Positions 26,588 through 35,583 of a stretch of 64,000 bases of DNA are shown one piece after another. Numbering within the stretch: the stretch's first letter is position 1; each line of letters begins with the position of its first letter. The notes beneath the pieces are model-generated. The model saw nothing but the letters and a program-made list of their open reading frames with translations. It was not told the origin of the DNA and ran no database searches. The position numbers and the translations under genes were made by a program. The DNA is from an uncultured Sutterella sp. (GTDB lineage Bacteria; Pseudomonadota; Gammaproteobacteria; Burkholderiales; Burkholderiaceae_F): positions 62,001 through 126,000 of the forward strand of contig CAJJRX010000001.1 of assembly GCA_905194315.1 (NCBI GenBank), in the 5' to 3' direction.

Positions 26588-27286
26588 ATGACAGAACGTA
26601 ATAATAGAAAACGCAAACAAGCGAATGATACAAGTTTATCAATGCTTTCGCCTCAAAGGGGGGTAGGCTCTGTACGGATTTTAGCCGGACAGTGGAAGCG
26701 CTCTGTTGTCCCTGTCCCGGTCAGTCTCGGGCTGCGTCCCACGCCGGAAAGAGTGCGCGAAACAGTGTTTGACTGGCTGACGCATCTCTTTGGTTCGCTC
26801 GACGGACTTTGCGCGCTGGATATGTTTGCCGGCACGGGGGCCATGGGACTCGAGGCGACCAGCCGCGGTGCAGCCTCGGTTGACTGGCTGGAGGTGAACC
26901 GCCAGGCGGCGGCAAGTCTCAGAGCCACGCTGGTCCGGCTCAAGGCGGATCCTGAAGCTTTTCGCGTATTTCTCACTGATGCTTTTGCCTTTACGGATCG
27001 CCCATCCCGCACGTATGATGTGGTGTTTATCGATCCGCCTTTTGCAGCTTCGCTTCAGGAGAAGGCGATCCGGCAGGTGCTTGGCAGTCTCTCTGCTGAC
27101 GGGGTTATTTATGTTGAAAGCCCCGGGAAGGGGGTTTCTGACGAACTGCTCGAGACGCTCGGGCTGGTCAAAGTTCGCGCAGGCAGTGCTGGTGTGGTTG
27201 TGTTTGAACTTCTTGCACGCGCTTCGGGTGCGATGGCTTCCAGAGTCAGGCTGCCCCGGACAAAAGAAAAAGGAAAGCGCTCATGA
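26588..27286 (+). CDS. rsmD: 16S rRNA (guanine-966-N2)-methyltransferase
   Basis: RsmD methylates G966 of 16S rRNA. The 232-residue protein has the family start RILAGQWKRSVVPVP, the SAM-binding motif ALDMFAGTGAMGLEATSRGA and the catalytic DPPF tetrad in VFIDPPFAAS. The start is uncertain: an ATG at 26588 adds a basic stretch (TERNNRKRKQAND), and an ATG at 26642 would give a shorter protein. Neither has a clear Shine-Dalgarno. The stop overlaps the coaD start by 4 bp. Confidence 0.92.
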   Translation: MTERNNRKRKQANDTSLSMLSPQRGVGSVRILAGQWKRSVVPVPVSLGLRPTPERVRETVFDWLTHLFGSLDGLCALDMFAGTGAMGLEATSRGAASVDWLEVNRQAAASLRATLVRLKADPEAFRVFLTDAFAFTDRPSRTYDVVFIDPPFAASLQEKAIRQVLGSLSADGVIYVESPGKGVSDELLETLGLVKVRAGSAGVVVFELLARASGAMASRVRLPRTKEKGKRS

Positions 27287-27777
27287 GTATTGCTGTATAT
27301 CCGGGAACATTTGATCCCATGACACTCGGCCACGAGGATCTTATCCGCCGTGCGACCAGAATTTTTGACAAGGTGTATGTGGCAGTGGCCAGCAATCCGG
27401 GCAAACATCCTCTGCTCGACTTCAGTACCCGTGTTGAGATTGCCCGCTGTCTCTGCAAACCCTATGCCAATGTGCAGGTGGCGCCCTTTGAAGGCCTGCT
27501 TAAGGATTTTGTTCTATCCTGTGGGGCGACTGTAATTGTGCGTGGAGCACGTGCAGTAAGCGACTTTGAATATGAATTTCAAATGGCCGGGATGAACCGT
27601 CAGCTGATGCCTGATGTGGATACGATTTTTCTCACGCCTTCGGATCAGTTCCAGTTCGTGAGCGGCACATTCGTGCGGGAGATCGCGCGTCTGAGTCTGA
27701 AGGATGCCGCCCAGTTCGTCTCTCCTGTGGTGCTCGAGGCACTGGCAGAGAGTCTGAAGTCCCCGGCAAAGGATTAA
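27283..27777 (+). CDS. coaD: Phosphopantetheine adenylyltransferase
   Basis: CoaD makes dephospho-CoA from ATP and 4'-phosphopantetheine. The 164-residue protein begins AVYPGTFDPMTLGHEDLI with the nucleotidyltransferase TxGH motif, and carries the VRGARAVSDFEYEFQMAGMN and SGTFVREIARL blocks. Length and motifs match the bacterial enzyme. It overlaps rsmD by 4 bp and the ferredoxin gene starts 3 bp after it, giving a tight rsmD-coaD-fdx operon that is common in Betaproteobacteria. Confidence 0.97.
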   Translation: MSIAVYPGTFDPMTLGHEDLIRRATRIFDKVYVAVASNPGKHPLLDFSTRVEIARCLCKPYANVQVAPFEGLLKDFVLSCGATVIVRGARAVSDFEYEFQMAGMNRQLMPDVDTIFLTPSDQFQFVSGTFVREIARLSLKDAAQFVSPVVLEALAESLKSPAKD

Positions 27778-27779
27778 TT

Positions 27780-28067
27780 ATGGCGTTAATGATCACAGAT
27801 GACTGCATCAACTGCGGGGTGTGTGAGCCGGAATGCCCTAACGGTGCAATTCAGATGGGCGAGGAGATTTTTTATATCCGTGCCGGCAAATGCACGGAGT
27901 GTGTGGGAACGCATGATGAACCGGTCTGCGTGAAGCTTTGTCCCATTTCGGACTGCATTATTCCCAATCCCCGTCGTATTGAAACACGAGAGCAGCTGCA
28001 GGAGAAGTTTGAAATCATGCAGCTCAGAAAGCGGATTCACTCAGCCATGAAGGAAACCGGTTTTTAA
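27780..28067 (+). CDS. YfhL-family 2[4Fe-4S] ferredoxin
   Basis: The 95-residue protein has two cluster motifs. The first is C-x2-C-x2-C-x3-C in CINCGVCEPECPNGAI. The second is the longer C-x2-C-x8-C-x3-C in CTECVGTHDEPVCVKLCP, typical of the Alvin/YfhL group of low-potential ferredoxins. A charged C-terminal helix (ETREQLQEKFEIMQLRKR) follows. Its redox partner is unknown. It starts 3 bp after coaD and is the last gene before a strong terminator. Confidence 0.93.
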   Translation: MALMITDDCINCGVCEPECPNGAIQMGEEIFYIRAGKCTECVGTHDEPVCVKLCPISDCIIPNPRRIETREQLQEKFEIMQLRKRIHSAMKETGF

Positions 28068-28072
28068 AATGC

Positions 28073-28113
28073 GCTAAGGCCTTGAAACCTGACGGTTTTG
28101 AGGCCTTAATTTT
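28073..28113. terminator. Bidirectional terminator between ferredoxin gene and AsmA-like gene
   Basis: A 15-bp stem with two G-U pairs (TAAGGCCTTGAAACC with GGTTTTGAGGCCTTA, 4-nt loop) is followed by ATTTTT on the plus strand. It overlaps the stop of the convergent AsmA-like gene. Confidence 0.85.
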
Positions 28114-30139
28114 TCCAGAGTGAAACAATGCGCTGCCAGTATGCACTCAGCGTGTCGAGTGCACTGTCGAGTGCGTTGCGGATGCGGTAAAGCGCAGAGC
28201 GGTAAAGCTCTTCAATGCTCGAGGTCTCAGCGCTGCCATACTGCCGGGACTGTGCAAATGCGTCATCCCAGTTGGCCTGCCACCGCACAGGCTGGCGTTC
28301 AAGGCGTGAGATCTCCACGGCAAGACGCAGCTCGGGATCATAGGCATAGTTTGAGCGACTGGTAAAGGTGCCCTTGAGCGAGAGGGCATCATCCAGACGG
28401 GAGCCGAAGGCATCGAGCGAGAATTGCGAAGCGCTCACCGTGAGCAAAGGAATATCCCAGTGTGCCCCTTTTCCATCGATGATCAGCCGCCCGTTGTCGT
28501 AGCACGAGTGTTCAGACGGCTTGAACTGCCTGTCGGAGAGGCTCCCGGCCTCATCAGAGTTAAGGAGTGCTTTAAAAACGCGGGTGATGTCACCGCCGGT
28601 GAGACAGCCCTTGCCGAGTCTGATGTCGGCGTGCCAGGCGTCATTGTCCGATTCAAGATTGCCTTCACCCCTGAGCTGCAGTGTTGCCGGTCCTCTGATC
28701 GGAAGGATGTTCTGAAGTCCCTCGAGGGTCGCCGTGGCAAGTTGAGCGCTGCCGTGCCAGCGGCCATTTTCTTCAAGCGTCACACTGGCAATGCCCCCAC
28801 CGCCCTCGAGTCCGACATCAAGACGCGGTGCCCGGAGGGTATGATTTTCGAGAATCCAGTCTCCTTCAATGCGGTTGACAATGCCGTGCGGGTTGTCTGC
28901 AACATAGCGCACTTTTCCAGTGAGATAGTGCAGGGCGTCGAGCAGCACCGGCATACCGGCCGAGGTCGGATCGGGGATGTGGCGCATATGAAGAAGCCCG
29001 CTGACCATGAAGTGCGAGCTCTGATCGGGCGATCTGGAGAAGGTCAGATCCGTGTGCAGGCTCTCTCCGAACAGAGCACCGTCAAGCGTCAGCTCCGAGA
29101 TACCCCGGGCGAGATCGGCCCGGATTTTTCCGTACAGATTGCCCACGCTGTGCAGTGAGTCGGTGTTGACCAGATTTACGTAGAGCTCATTAAATTCAAG
29201 CTCGTGAGACAGGCGGTAGGTGGTATCGGCCTGAATGCGGAGCTTGACCGGATGGGCGTCGTACTTGAGAGAGCCTTCGATACTCAGTGCAGGGAAATGG
29301 TAAGTCCCGTTTTCAATATTGAGCGTATTGCCGTTAAAGTCCGCCTCACCCCATTCACCGGCGATATGCCCGGAGATGCCTTCGAGAGCAGGCAGTGCGG
29401 AAAAGAGTTTCTCAGCCCGTGCGACATGCAGCTCATTGCGCCAGGTGTGAGTGCCGTTCACAGAGAGTGCGGCATGAAAATCCGTTACCGCAACCTCAGT
29501 GAGCGGTGCGTCCTTCATCCAGTGCAGTCTGCTCTGAAGCGAAAGCGTCTGAGGGGTGTCCTCACCGGTAACGCCGCTCAGTGAGAGGGCAAAATGCGAG
29601 AACTTCTCCCGCTTGAGACGAAAATCCGTAAGTGTCAGAAGGGTGTTGCCGCCGGCATCCAGGATGGTTGCGTTTTCGAGCAGAAGTTCATCAACCGGAT
29701 AGGGGGTCAGCTCTTCGAGCAGATGTTTGATGCCTTCTCGTGAGAGCTCACCCGGAACCGTGAGCGTGAGTGAGGAGATACGCCACGTTCTGATGCGCGG
29801 TGTCTCGGCAAAATAGGCCAGTGCAGAGAGCTCAAGCTCGGCGGACTCAAAACTGCCCTGTGTCTGCGTGGCACGGTGCATGAAGTGCCCGCGGGGAATT
29901 CTGACGATAAACGATGGCAGTCGCTTGAGTTCAGGCGCAGCCTCGGCTGTCCACTCAATACCGTACTCGTTCTCGAGCGCCTGTGTGAGCCGGTCACGGA
30001 TGCCCTCGGGCGTGACTGTAAAGTAAAGCGCCAGGACTATGAGCAGCACCACGCTGGCCGCGCAGGCAAGCAGAATCAGGGTTCCCCGGATATAGCGGCG
30101 CAGCGATGACACACAAGAGGTTAAAGAAGGCATTCCCAT
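28106..30139 (-). CDS. AsmA-like membrane-anchored periplasmic protein
   Basis: The 677-residue protein has one N-terminal transmembrane helix (TLILLACAASVVLLIVLALY, about residues 20-40) and then a long periplasmic region rich in beta strands. The sequence after the helix (TVTPEGIRDRLTQALENEYG) and the C-terminal LxGxGxL-like repeats resemble AsmA/TamB-type proteins. These bridge the envelope and affect phospholipid transport or outer-membrane assembly. Similarity is structural and moderate, so the subfamily and cargo are not assigned. It has no same-strand partner: ahpF ends upstream after a terminator. Confidence 0.6.
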   Translation of the reverse strand: MGMPSLTSCVSSLRRYIRGTLILLACAASVVLLIVLALYFTVTPEGIRDRLTQALENEYGIEWTAEAAPELKRLPSFIVRIPRGHFMHRATQTQGSFESAELELSALAYFAETPRIRTWRISSLTLTVPGELSREGIKHLLEELTPYPVDELLLENATILDAGGNTLLTLTDFRLKREKFSHFALSLSGVTGEDTPQTLSLQSRLHWMKDAPLTEVAVTDFHAALSVNGTHTWRNELHVARAEKLFSALPALEGISGHIAGEWGEADFNGNTLNIENGTYHFPALSIEGSLKYDAHPVKLRIQADTTYRLSHELEFNELYVNLVNTDSLHSVGNLYGKIRADLARGISELTLDGALFGESLHTDLTFSRSPDQSSHFMVSGLLHMRHIPDPTSAGMPVLLDALHYLTGKVRYVADNPHGIVNRIEGDWILENHTLRAPRLDVGLEGGGGIASVTLEENGRWHGSAQLATATLEGLQNILPIRGPATLQLRGEGNLESDNDAWHADIRLGKGCLTGGDITRVFKALLNSDEAGSLSDRQFKPSEHSCYDNGRLIIDGKGAHWDIPLLTVSASQFSLDAFGSRLDDALSLKGTFTSRSNYAYDPELRLAVEISRLERQPVRWQANWDDAFAQSRQYGSAETSSIEELYRSALYRIRNALDSALDTLSAYWQRIVSLWKN

Positions 30140-30233
30140 CGTCGAGTCAGGATTGAGTTAGAGAAGAATATTCAAAAGCGTAGCATTTTTTTCAGTCTGC
30201 TGTGGCGTAGCGGCACCTGTCCGGAGCAGACAA

Positions 30234-30270
30234 AAAAATGGCGCACCGTTTCAGGTACGCCATCTTTTTT
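30234..30270. terminator. Terminator of ahpF
   Basis: The stem ATGGCGCACC / GGTACGCCAT (30238-30263, one mismatch) is flanked by an A-run on the left and a T-run on the right. It therefore works best for the leftward ahpF transcript. Confidence 0.85.
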
Positions 30271-30283
30271 ACGCAGAATGCGC

Positions 30284-31846
30284 TCAGTCCTCTTTGCGGC
30301 GGATCAGGTAGTCAAAAGCGCCCAGAGCGGCTTTTGCACCTTCGCCCAGACCGATCACAACCTGCTTGTAGGGAATGTCGGTACAGTCGCCGGCTGCGAA
30401 GATACCTTCGGCAGAGGTGGCGCCATGGCTGTCGATCACCAGTTCACCGTACTGATTGACTTCTGCGACATCCCGGATCCAGTCGGTATTCGGTGTCAGA
30501 CCGATCTGCACAAAGCAGCCGGCGACATCGATGGTGTGGTAGGTGTCGTTAGTCTTGTCACGGTAGGTGAGCTGTGTGAGCTTGCCGTTTTCACCCTTGA
30601 GCTCGGTAGTGCGGGCATTGAGCAGAATGGTGACATTCTTCAGGGAACGCACCTTCTCCTGAAGCACCTCGTCAGCCTTGAGATGATCGGGGCTCTGCAA
30701 AAGAGTGACGTGCTCGCAGATTCCTGCGAGGTCAATCGCGGCTTCCACGCCGGAGTTGCCGCCGCCGGTAACCGCAACTTTCAGTCCTTTGAAGAGCGGA
30801 CCGTCGCAGTGCGGGCAGTAGGCAACACCATGGCCCTTGTATTCTTCCTCACCCGGAACGTTGAGCGTCTTCCAGCGGGCACCTGTGGCGGCAATGATCG
30901 TCTTGGTGCGCAGGACAGCGCCCGAGCTCAAGGTCAGATTCCAGAGACTGCCGTTGCGTTCGACCTTCTCAACACGCTGGTTGGCAATGATATCCACGTC
31001 GTAAGACTTCACATGTTCACCGAAATTCTTTGCAAGTGCCTCACCGGAGGTGCTCAGAATCGAGGTGAAGTTCTGGATGTCTGCGGTTTCATTGACCTGT
31101 CCGCCCATGCGCTCAGCAATCATGCCGGTGCGCAGGCCTTTACGGGCCGTGTAAATGGCGGCGGTACAGCCGGCAGGGCCGCTGCCGACGACGAGTACAT
31201 CAAACACATCCTTGGCGGAGAGTTTTTCCGCAAGCTTTCTGGTGTTGCTGCCGTCAGTGTCAAGTTTGCTCAGAATCTGGGCAAGTTCCTGACGTCCGGA
31301 CATGAATTCCTCGCCGTTGAGGAAGACGGTCGGAACGGCCATCACGTTGCGCTGCTTGGCCTCATCCTGAAAGATGGCGCCGTCAATGCTGGTAACGCGG
31401 ATGTTGGGGTTGAGCACAGCCATCAGGTTGAGGGCCTGCACAACGTCCGGGCAGTTGTGGCAGCTCAGCGAGAAGAACACTTCAAAGTGCAGCGGTGTGC
31501 TGATGGCGCGGATCTGATCGATCTGCTCCTGCGTCGCTTTGGACGGATGACCGCCGGTCTGAAGTACGGCCAGCACAAAGCTGGTGAATTCGTGCCCCAT
31601 CGGCGTACCGGCAAAGCGGATACCCGTGTCAACATCAGTGCGAGTAATCTGAAAGCTCGGGGTACGGACCGTTGCGTCATTTTCCTTGATGTAGGTGATC
31701 TGGTCGGACAGCGCACTCACTTCGCTCAGGAAGGTGTTCATGTCCATTGATGCCTTGGAATCATCAAGGTTGGCTTTCAGTACCACAGGATGTTGAAGCT
31801 TGGTGAAGTAGGCACGAAGTTGGTTTTGTAAATTGGCATCAATCAT
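30284..31846 (-). CDS. ahpF: Alkyl hydroperoxide reductase subunit F
   Basis: AhpF is the NADH-dependent flavoprotein that reduces AhpC. The 520-residue chain has the N-terminal double thioredoxin-fold domain with redox pair CHNC (around residue 130). The FAD motif GSGPAGCTAAIYTARKG lies around residue 220, the thioredoxin-reductase-type redox pair CPHC around residue 345, and the NADH motif TGGGNSGVEAA just after it. The AGDCTD box near the C-terminus binds FAD. It is the second gene of an ahpC-ahpF unit with a terminator-like hairpin between them, which should lower ahpF output relative to ahpC. Confidence 0.96.
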   Translation of the reverse strand: MIDANLQNQLRAYFTKLQHPVVLKANLDDSKASMDMNTFLSEVSALSDQITYIKENDATVRTPSFQITRTDVDTGIRFAGTPMGHEFTSFVLAVLQTGGHPSKATQEQIDQIRAISTPLHFEVFFSLSCHNCPDVVQALNLMAVLNPNIRVTSIDGAIFQDEAKQRNVMAVPTVFLNGEEFMSGRQELAQILSKLDTDGSNTRKLAEKLSAKDVFDVLVVGSGPAGCTAAIYTARKGLRTGMIAERMGGQVNETADIQNFTSILSTSGEALAKNFGEHVKSYDVDIIANQRVEKVERNGSLWNLTLSSGAVLRTKTIIAATGARWKTLNVPGEEEYKGHGVAYCPHCDGPLFKGLKVAVTGGGNSGVEAAIDLAGICEHVTLLQSPDHLKADEVLQEKVRSLKNVTILLNARTTELKGENGKLTQLTYRDKTNDTYHTIDVAGCFVQIGLTPNTDWIRDVAEVNQYGELVIDSHGATSAEGIFAAGDCTDIPYKQVVIGLGEGAKAALGAFDYLIRRKED

Positions 31847-31872
31847 ACGAAATCTCTGTTTTTAACTGAGGT

Positions 31873-31911
31873 AAAAAAACCGCAGGAAATTTCAAAAATA
31901 ACCTGCGGTTT
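31873..31911 (-). terminator. Intercistronic terminator/attenuator between ahpC and ahpF
   Basis: A 10-bp stem AAACCGCAGG / CCTGCGGTTT is followed on the minus strand by seven T. It probably limits read-through from ahpC into ahpF. Confidence 0.85.
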
Positions 31912-31937
31912 CACCGTTAAATCACAAAAGCTGTGAA

Positions 31938-32501
31938 TTAGATCTTGCCAACGAGGTCAAGAGACGGGGTGAGCGTTTCAGCGCCCGGCGTCCACTTGGC
32001 AGGGCAGACCTGTTCGGGATGTTCGGAAACATACTTGGCAGCCTGAACCTTGCGCAGAAGTTCGTGAGCGTCACGGCCGATGCCACCGTCATGGTGTTCC
32101 ATGATCACGATCTTGCCTTCCGGGGTGATGACGAACGTGCCGCGTTCGGCCATACCGTCAGCTTCGATCAGAACTTCGAAGTTGCGGGAGAGAACCGTGG
32201 CGGGGTCGCCGATCATCGGGAACTGAACCTTACCCACAGCAGGGGAGCTGGCATGCCAGGCCTTGTGCGTGAAGTGGCTGTCGGTGGACACAGCGTAGAT
32301 TTCGCAGCCGATCTTCTTGAATTCTTCATAGGTTTCGGCGAGGTCTTCCAGTTCCGTCGGGCAAACGAAAGTGAAGTCAGCAGGATAGAAGAACACGACA
32401 GACCAGTGACCCTTGAGGTCAGCATCAGTCAAGGTCACGAATTCGCCATTGTGGAAGGCTTCAGCCTTAAAGGGCTTAACATCAGTATTAAGTAAGGACA
32501 T
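31938..32501 (-). CDS. ahpC: Alkyl hydroperoxide reductase subunit C (peroxiredoxin)
   Basis: This 187-residue typical 2-Cys peroxiredoxin reduces peroxides. The peroxidatic Cys lies in DFTFVCPTELEDLAETY (about residue 47) and the resolving Cys in EQVCPAKWTPG (about residue 166). An AGGAG Shine-Dalgarno lies 8 nt before the ATG, and a strong promoter lies about 55 bp further upstream. High expression is expected, with a terminator before ahpF. Confidence 0.97.
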   Translation of the reverse strand: MSLLNTDVKPFKAEAFHNGEFVTLTDADLKGHWSVVFFYPADFTFVCPTELEDLAETYEEFKKIGCEIYAVSTDSHFTHKAWHASSPAVGKVQFPMIGDPATVLSRNFEVLIEADGMAERGTFVITPEGKIVIMEHHDGGIGRDAHELLRKVQAAKYVSEHPEQVCPAKWTPGAETLTPSLDLVGKI

Positions 32502-32551
32502 CGTAGACTCCTAGAAAAATGACTTGGGGTAATCCCGAAAAAGTTTTGTTT

Positions 32552-32580
32552 ATGCTAGCAAAAATTTATTGATAAGTCAA
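32552..32580 (-). promoter_or_regulatory. ahpC sigma-70 promoter
   Basis: On the minus strand TTGACT (32575-32580) and TAGCAT (32552-32557) are separated by 17 bp. AT-rich sequence with ATAG/TATC-like half sites lies just upstream of the -35, where OxyR would bind, but I cannot define an OxyR site with confidence. Confidence 0.65.
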
Positions 32581-32686
32581 TATGAAAAGGAAAAATCTAT
32601 CGATATATGTCTGAAAATCTCTCGCCGGTAAAGCGATAAAACAGAATAAACACTGCAAAAACAGTCGTTTATTTTAATTGTGAGAA

Positions 32687-33058
32687 TTAGTTTTTGAAGT
32701 GACGTTTTATTTCCTGGCGCAGATTGGGGGCCAGACGTTCAAGCGCGTCCATTGTGGTGAACACCGAGGCCCGGCCGCGCTGGGAGAGGTCGCGGAACCG
32801 GCTCAGCAGCTCGTTTTCCTCTTCGATGGGGTTGTGCCGCTGATTGATCAGAATATAGAGCACGTCAAAACCACAGGCTGACAGACGGGGCAGATTGTAG
32901 ATCCCCGGATCCATCAGTCCTTTTTCAAAAGCCTCGTAGGTTTCATTGCTCACCCCGAGGAGCTGTGCAATCTGACGTACGGAATATCCGAGACGATTGC
33001 GTTCAGCCTGCAGGCGTGCGCCGATTTCCTGACGCTGTTTGGAGGTGGTGGTTGCCAT
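32687..33058 (-). CDS. XRE-family helix-turn-helix transcriptional regulator
   Basis: The 123-residue protein has an N-terminal HTH_3 domain (IGARLQAERNRLGYSVRQIA, then LLGVSNETYEAFEKGLMDPG, about residues 12-55). A short helical C-terminal region (ALERLAPNLRQEIKRHF) follows. A middle segment (RLSACGFDVLYILINQ) is shared by small Cro/CI-like regulators in which the HTH precedes a dimerisation helix. It lies divergently from nothing and upstream of ahpC on the same strand, with about 180 bp between them. A link to ahpCF control is possible but unproven. Confidence 0.8.
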   Translation of the reverse strand: MATTTSKQRQEIGARLQAERNRLGYSVRQIAQLLGVSNETYEAFEKGLMDPGIYNLPRLSACGFDVLYILINQRHNPIEEENELLSRFRDLSQRGRASVFTTMDALERLAPNLRQEIKRHFKN

Positions 33059-33177
33059 ATTGACGTTAAAACTGGGAAGTTGTAATCAGTGCGATGATAC
33101 AAAAAAAGTGCTGCTGTGTGTAGCGAATCGCTTTTGGAGAATGCTTCAAACTATTGACGGCTGTGTTGTGCAGGAGA

Positions 33178-33212
33178 AAGCAAAAGGCTGTTTTCCGTAC
33201 AGAAAACAGCCT
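33178..33212 (-). terminator. Terminator of ychF
   Basis: An 11-bp perfect stem AGGCTGTTTTC / GAAAACAGCCT with a 6-nt loop continues on the minus strand into TTTTGCTTTC. Confidence 0.75.
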
Positions 33213-33237
33213 CTGGTGAGAACCCGGCCGGGCGGTA

Positions 33238-34332
33238 TCAGACGTTGAAGAGGAAGTTCATCACATCGCCGTCTTTGACGATGTAGTCCTTGCCTTCGGC
33301 ACGCATCTTACCGGCTTCCTGAGCACCCTTTTCCCCCTTGTAGGTGATGTAGTCATCAAAGGAGATGGTCTGCGCGCGGATGAAGCCGCGTTCAAAGTCG
33401 GTATGAATCACACCGGCGGCCTGCGGAGCCGTGTCGCCCTTGTGAATTGTCCAGGCGCGAACTTCCTTCACACCGGCCGTGAAGTAGGTCTGCAGACCGA
33501 GCAGATCATAGCCGGCGCGGATGACGCGGTCGAGCCCGGGTTCACTCATGCCCATGTCGGCGAGGAACATCTGTTTGTCTTCGTCAGAGAGGTCGGCGAT
33601 TTCACTTTCGATCTTTGCGCAGACAGCCACCACGGGGGCATTTTCGGCTGCGGCATGTTCCCGCACCATGTCAAGGAGCGGGTTGTCTTCAAAGCCGCCT
33701 TCCTCAACGTTGGCCACATACATGACAGGCTTGGCGGTGAGCAGGAACAGCTGACGCAGCGTTGCTTTTTCTTCGGCTGTAAGCGCCACGGCGCGTGCCG
33801 GTTTGCCTTCGTTCAGAACGGGCTGAATCTTTTCAAGCACCAGCACGAGTTTCAGGGCTTCCTTGTCGCCGCCAGAACGGGCCTGCTTGCTGTAGCGCGA
33901 GAGTGCCTTCTCAACCGTCTGAAGGTCAGCCAGAGCGAGTTCGGTGTTGATGACCTGAATGTCGTCAAGCGGGTTGACCTTACCGGCGACGTGCACAATG
34001 TTGTCATCGTTAAAGCAGCGCACGATATGGGCGATGGCATCGCATTCGCGGATATTGGCAAGGAACTGGTTCCCGAGACCTTCGCCTTTGCTGGCGCCGG
34101 CCACAAGACCGGCAATGTCGACGAATTCCACGGTGGCAGGAACAACCTTCTGGGGATTGACAATTGCACTGAGCTGAGCAAGTCGGGGATCAGGCACCTC
34201 GACAATACCCACATTCGGTTCAATGGTGCAGAAAGGATAGTTTTCGGCGGCAATACCCGCTTTGGTCAACGCATTGAAAATAGTGGATTTGCCAACGTTG
34301 GGCAAACCAACAATGCCACACTTTAAACCCAT
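33238..34332 (-). CDS. ychF: Ribosome-binding ATPase YchF (OLA1 family)
   Basis: YchF is an Obg-related ATPase that binds the ribosome and affects oxidative-stress tolerance. The 364-residue product matches the family length. P-loop [15 protein letters not shown] and switch [20 protein letters not shown] are present. The base-specificity motif is NVEE (VANVEEGG) in place of NKxD, which explains ATP preference, and a C-terminal TGS domain follows ([20 protein letters not shown]). The ATG at 34332 ([11 protein letters not shown]) is the family start; an extension to 34392 is not family-like. Confidence 0.96.
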   Translation of the reverse strand: MGLKCGIVGLPNVGKSTIFNALTKAGIAAENYPFCTIEPNVGIVEVPDPRLAQLSAIVNPQKVVPATVEFVDIAGLVAGASKGEGLGNQFLANIRECDAIAHIVRCFNDDNIVHVAGKVNPLDDIQVINTELALADLQTVEKALSRYSKQARSGGDKEALKLVLVLEKIQPVLNEGKPARAVALTAEEKATLRQLFLLTAKPVMYVANVEEGGFEDNPLLDMVREHAAAENAPVVAVCAKIESEIADLSDEDKQMFLADMGMSEPGLDRVIRAGYDLLGLQTYFTAGVKEVRAWTIHKGDTAPQAAGVIHTDFERGFIRAQTISFDDYITYKGEKGAQEAGKMRAEGKDYIVKDGDVMNFLFNV

Positions 34333-34429
34333 AGTTGTGTCTCTGAAAAAAAGATAAATACAGTAGAAAAACGAGTTGTTGGATTGCCCCACATTGTAGA
34401 GTAATCCGGTAGAAATCTCAGCTCGGGCG

Positions 34430-34924
34430 TCAGTTTCCGTTGGTCTGCCGTCCGGAGAGCGATTCCAGCGCCTCGAGTTCGGTTTCGCTGAAAACGGTTA
34501 CGCCTGCTGCGGAGAGTGCACGGGCGGCCACGCCTGAGCCCTCAACGAGCCGTCCGCTGAAGTGTCCGTCGTAAATATGACGGTTTCCGCATGACGGACT
34601 CTTCGCCTTAAGGAGCGCAATGCTGACACCGTGACGCTTTGCGCTTTCGGCAGCTTTCAGTGCTCCCAGTACATAGGCGGCAGTCACGTCGGTGCCGGCT
34701 GCGGTTCTGACGGAATCTCTTCCGGCCAGAACGCCGTCAGCCGTTCCGTTAATTTCGGCCGGTGTCCTCGGCGTCGGCAGGCCGCCGGCTGTTTCCGGAC
34801 AGACAGGGAGAATGTCTTCGTCCCTGAAGCCCATCGCATGCAGCCGCTCACGCAGATTGGCCGAAGATCTGCCGTCATACCGGCAGGACTGTCCGAGCAG
34901 GCAGCTGCTGACGAGAATTTTCAT
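34430..34924 (-). CDS. DUF523 family protein (YbbK-like)
   Basis: The 164-residue protein matches DUF523: the N-terminus [18 protein letters not shown] with two conserved Cys, then [20 protein letters not shown], and [17 protein letters not shown] with another Cys. The conserved cysteines and SPSCG motif suggest a metal or cluster site, but the function is unknown to me. It ends a run that starts with deaD/pth-side genes: pth is 11 bp upstream on the same strand, so the two are probably co-transcribed. Confidence 0.85.
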   Translation of the reverse strand: MKILVSSCLLGQSCRYDGRSSANLRERLHAMGFRDEDILPVCPETAGGLPTPRTPAEINGTADGVLAGRDSVRTAAGTDVTAAYVLGALKAAESAKRHGVSIALLKAKSPSCGNRHIYDGHFSGRLVEGSGVAARALSAAGVTVFSETELEALESLSGRQTNGN

Positions 34925-34935
34925 CGCACCGGCTC

Positions 34936-35553
34936 TCAGGCGTTTTGCGGCTCGACCTTTTTCGGCGAGGCGTATTTGCTGATAATACGGTTGTAGCGGT
35001 CAGTTTCGCCGGCAGCGAGCAGATCCACACCCTTGAGAGCGGCCTCAAGGCAGGTTTCAATTCCCTGCATGTGTTCAGCAGAGGGGCTCGATAGCACATA
35101 GTCGGCAACCTGCTGAGCCAGACCGAGGGTTCTCGGATGGCCGATCCCAAGACGAAGGCGCCAGAAATTCGGGGTGGAGAGCTTGGCGGTAATGTCCTTG
35201 AGGCCGTTATGCCCTGCGTTTCCGCCCCCGTTTTTGAATTTCATGCAGCCTGGCATCAGATCGAGATCATCATGAACCACAAGAATCGAATCGGGCAGAA
35301 TCTTGTAGTAGAGCGCCAGGGCAACGACGGCGTCCCCTGAGCGGTTCATGTAGGTACCGGGCTTGAGAAGCCAGACCTCGCTCGAGTCCAGACGCACGCG
35401 TGCGACTTCACCATGAAACTTGTTTTCCTCACGAAAGAAGACACCTTTCTGGCGCGCAAGCGCATCAACAAACCAGAAACCGGCGTTGTGCCGGGTACTG
35501 GCGTACTGCGCGCCCGGGTTGCCTAGACCAACAATCAACTGAATTTCAGACAT
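34936..35553 (-). CDS. pth: Peptidyl-tRNA hydrolase
   Basis: Pth frees tRNA from prematurely released peptidyl-tRNA. The 205-residue protein begins [20 protein letters not shown] with the catalytic His in TRHNAGF. It carries [13 protein letters not shown], the catalytic Asp in VVHDDLDL, and [13 protein letters not shown]. These are all the family's active-site blocks. It lies in the conserved prs-rplY-pth neighbourhood, although deaD is inserted between rplY and pth here. Confidence 0.97.
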   Translation of the reverse strand: MSEIQLIVGLGNPGAQYASTRHNAGFWFVDALARQKGVFFREENKFHGEVARVRLDSSEVWLLKPGTYMNRSGDAVVALALYYKILPDSILVVHDDLDLMPGCMKFKNGGGNAGHNGLKDITAKLSTPNFWRLRLGIGHPRTLGLAQQVADYVLSSPSAEHMQGIETCLEAALKGVDLLAAGETDRYNRIISKYASPKKVEPQNA

Positions 35554-35583
35554 CTCTAACCTTCACAAAAGGGCGAATCAGAA

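Noticed and set aside
30278..31750. 490-codon open frame antisense to ahpF
   Set aside because: Shadow of ahpF.
32575..32640. OxyR binding site upstream of ahpC
   Set aside because: Only scattered ATAG/TATC half sites; spacing does not fit the four-element consensus well enough.
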